Shown: positions 61,882-64,000 of the stretch, piece by piece | Layout of the letters: every line of letters starts with the position of its first letter | Position numbering within the stretch: position 1 is the stretch's first letter | Assembly (NCBI GenBank): GCA_029961685.1 | Contig: JARWKL010000007.1 | Coordinates: 19,849,013 to 19,913,012, forward strand | Direction: 5' to 3' | Source: Aristolochia californica | Taxonomy: Eukaryota; Streptophyta; Magnoliopsida; Piperales; Aristolochiaceae | Length of the DNA: 64,000 bases | Notes under the pieces: generated by a model | What the model was told of the DNA's origin: nothing | Databases searched by the model: none | The model's input: only the letters and a program-made list of their open reading frames with translations | Made by a program: the position numbers and the translations under genes

Positions 61882-63230
61882 GACAAATCACTTTAAAATC
61901 AGCTATTATTGTTAGCTAAACTTTTTGAATATGGGCAAAATAATGGCTTGTTTGACTCGGGCAAATATCCCACCGCACGTTCACTTGAGAATTTAATGAG
62001 CGTTTGTTATTCTCTTTAAAAGCTTTGGATCCATAGGTCATTTAAATCTTTAACATGTGTCTGGCATGCATATCTATTTTTAAAACATGTGTAGAAAAAA
62101 TCTCCTTCATGTAAAATTCCAAGATATTAGTTTTGGACTAGTGGAATTTCCCAAACTTGGATAACAAAACTTTTTTGTTCATTTGTGGTGTGTGAATAAA
62201 TTTTCTTCATTTACTTTTTTTATTGTTTTAAAAATTTTCGTACATCAACTATGAACTTTTCATTTTGCTGTGATCTATTTGCCTTTTTTGTTTACGGGAT
62301 GAAGGGAGAGCGAAAAACTCGAAGTTTGGATTTAAGAAAAATGTGTACATCTAAAATGGAAATGCACAATGCACATATGTAGAGAGAGATAATTCCAAAG
62401 AGTGTCAGTAATATTTAGGGATTGTAAACACTTTATCGTTTTTATATCTCAGGTTTTGCAATCGTTGGCAAAAATGGGTTGCAGAGGATTTTTAACTGAG
62501 TGTTGAATTGCAATCCATAAGTCATTTCATACAAAAATATAGTCCGTTATGCATGATAAATCATATTACAATCATCTATGATTATTGTGTCAGCTTTTTA
62601 TAAATGGGCAAAATAATGGCATGTTTGACTCGGGTAAATATCCCACCGCAAGTTCACTTGAGAATTTAATGAGCGTTTGTTATTCTCTTTAAAAGCTTAG
62701 GATTCATAGGTCATTTGAATCTTTAACATGTTTCTGGTTTGGATATCCATTTTTAAAACATGCGTAGAAAAAATCTCCTTCATCTTAAATTACAAGATAC
62801 TAGTTTTGAACTAGTGGAATTTCCCAAACATGGATAAGAAAACTTTTGTGTTCATTTGTGGTGTGTGAATAAATTTTCTTCATTTACTATTTTTTATTTT
62901 TTTAAACTTTTTCCGTACATCACCTATGAAATTTTCATTTTGCTGTGACCTATTTGCCTTTTTTGTTTACGGGATGATGGGAGAGCAAAAAACTCGAAGT
63001 TTTGATTTAAGAAAAATGTGTACATCTAAAACGGAAATGCACAATGCACATATGTAGAGAGAGATAATTCCAAAGAGTGTCTATAATTTTTAGGGATTGT
63101 AAGCACTTTTTTCGTTTTTATACATCAGGTTTTGCAATCGTCGGGAAAAATGGGCTGCGGAGGATTTTTAACTGACTGTTGAATTGCAGTCCATGAGTCA
63201 TTTCATAAAAAAATATAGCCCGTCATGCAT
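61882..63230 (+). repeat. A plus B-to-A hybrid (units at 61882 and 62555)
   Basis: The A unit corresponds to the A at 55835. The next unit starts as B (GATTATTGTGTCAGC, ATGGCATG, GCAAGTTCAC). It is type A from about 62700 (ATAGGTCATTTGAATC, TTTCTGG, GAACTAGTGG, AATAAATTTTCTTCATTTAC, CACATATGTAG). The length is 676 bp. Confidence 0.88.
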
Positions 63231-64000
63231 TATTAATCACATTACAATCGTCTATGATTATTATGTCAGCTTTTTGCAAATGGGCAAAATATTGGCATGT
63301 TTGACTCGGGTAAATATCCCACCGCAAGTTCACATGAGAATTTAATGAGCGTTTGTTATTCTCTTTAAAATATTTGCATCCATAGCTCATTTGCATCTTT
63401 AACATGTTTCAAACATGCATATCCATTTTTAAAACATGTGTGGATGAAATCTCTTTCTTGCAAAATTCCAAGCTATTTGGGTTAAACTAGTGGAATTTCC
63501 CAAAATTGGATAACAAAACTTTTGTGTTCATTTGTGTTGGGTGAATAAATTTTATTTATTTATAGTTGTTATTGTTTTAAATTTTTTCCATACATCAACT
63601 ATAAAATTTTCATTTTGTTGTAAGCTTTTTGCCTTGTTTGTTTTCGGGATGAAGGTAGAGCAAAAAGTCAACGTTTTAATTTATGAAAAAAGTGTACATC
63701 TAAAATGGAAAAGCACAATGCATAATTGTAGGGAGAGAAAATTACAAAGAGTGTCTGCAATTCTTAGGGATTGTAAGCTCTTTTTAGTTTTTATATCACA
63801 GGTTTTGCAATCGTCGGGAAAAATTGGTGGCAGAGGATTTTTAACTGAGTGTTGAATTGCAATCCATAAGTCATTTCATACAAAAATATAGCTCGTTACG
63901 CAAGATAAATCACTTTACAATCATCTATGACTGTTAGATCAAATTTTTTGAAAATTGGCAAAATAATGACTTGTTAGACTCGGGTAAATATCCCACCGTA
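63231..64000 (+). repeat. B monomer and first 97 bp of a C monomer (units at 63231 and 63904)
   Basis: B (673 bp) is complete, though its first bases read TATTAATCAC after GCAT. The final 97 bp start the next C (GTTAGATCAAATTTTTTG, ATGACTTGTTAGACTCGGG), cut by the window edge. Confidence 0.92.

Larger units (their letters stand above)
1..64000. repeat. Tandem satellite array, ~674-bp monomer, ~2,022-bp A-B-C higher-order repeat
   Basis: The same ~674-bp sequence recurs head to tail across the entire window with no interruption by unrelated DNA. Phase points were read by eye at the motif GAYAAATCAC after CCCGTTACGCAT. Three subfamilies with linked differences alternate A-B-C, so sequence identity should be highest at lags near 2,022 bp rather than 674 bp. 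Blocks shared by all subfamilies include GAATTTAATGAGCG, TTGTTATTCTCTTTAAAAGC, CCATTTTTAAAACATGTG, GGGATGAAGGG and TTTTTAACTGAGTGTTGA. There is no stretch over 300 bp that is not satellite. The array runs off both ends of the window, so its full size is unknown. The biological setting (heterochromatin of a eukaryote) is inferred from the structure alone. Confidence 0.98.

Noticed and set aside
1..64000. CRISPR array
   Set aside because: The repeats are ~674 bp, contiguous and without unique spacers, and no cas-like genes are present.
1..64000. Transposable element or retroviral origin (LTR, terminal repeats, polymerase motifs)
   Set aside because: I found no coding domain, primer-binding site, polypurine tract, terminal inverted repeat or target-site duplication, and the sequence is simply continuous tandem monomers.
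1..64000. CENP-B box in the monomer
   Set aside because: I looked for TTCG followed by A and CGGG at the spacing of the canonical 17-bp box. GACTCGGGTAAATA and AATCGTCGGG are only partial likenesses.
1..64000. rRNA intergenic spacer, 5S or tRNA genes hidden in the repeat
   Set aside because: No rRNA-like stretch, internal A and B box pair with cloverleaf, or 5S internal control region was seen, and the monomer is too AT-rich and too variable.

Overview
The whole 64 kb is one uninterrupted tandem satellite DNA array. I see no protein-coding gene, RNA gene, transposon or unique sequence. All monomers lie head to tail in one orientation. I placed 97 successive phase points (the 5' end of each unit, GAYAAATCAC, follows the boundary motif CCCGTTACGCAT). 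The first is at 190 and the last at 63904. Most spacings are 671-677 bp, with a mode of 674-675. The sequence is AT-rich, roughly 30% GC by eye.

The monomers fall into three subfamilies, here called A, B and C, that differ at many linked positions. They normally follow one another as A-B-C, giving a higher-order repeat (HOR) of about 2,022 bp. Diagnostic A words are GCTCAACTTTTTGAATATGG, TTTCTGGCATGC, GATATTAGTTTTGGACTAG and CACATATGTAG. Diagnostic B words are ATTAATTATGTCAGC, GCATCCATAGCTCATTTGC, GGTTAAACTAGTGG and ACAATTGTAGGG. Diagnostic C words are GATCAAATTTTTGAAAATGG, ATGACTTGTTAGACTCGGG, GGTTGGACTAATGG, GGAAACGGGGGAGGCGGGC and TTGACTTCAAATCC.

Layout: 0-6.3 kb is a disturbed zone in which B and C or C/A hybrids alternate. 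6.3-14.3 kb is a regular trimer zone holding a recent one-HOR duplication. About 14.3-23.5 kb is a hexamer zone in which two trimer variants alternate, giving a second-order repeat near 4,045 bp. 23.5-32 kb is a mosaic zone with a triple hybrid and missing subunits. 32-44 kb is mostly regular trimers, with a 23-G tract beside a large deletion near 38.1 kb. 44.5-48.5 kb is a dimer zone in which B and a C/A hybrid are amplified about three times at 1,349 bp. About 50.3-62.7 kb is a long tandem duplication of 9-10 monomers (6.0-6.7 kb), and its B units carry a shared one-base deletion. The window ends inside another C unit.

A long homogeneous array with a monomer far longer than a nucleosomal repeat, nested HORs, hybrid monomers and many variants at CpG sites fits constitutive heterochromatin (pericentromeric, subtelomeric or centromeric) of a eukaryote. 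A plant is my guess, but the taxon cannot be read from the sequence and I do not recognise the family by name. The short reading frames of 60-107 codons recur at the repeat period and are by-products of the satellite sequence. The interest lies in the recombination history written in the array: subfamily hybrids, out-of-register deletions, and at least four independent HOR scales (2, 3, 6 and 9-10 monomers).
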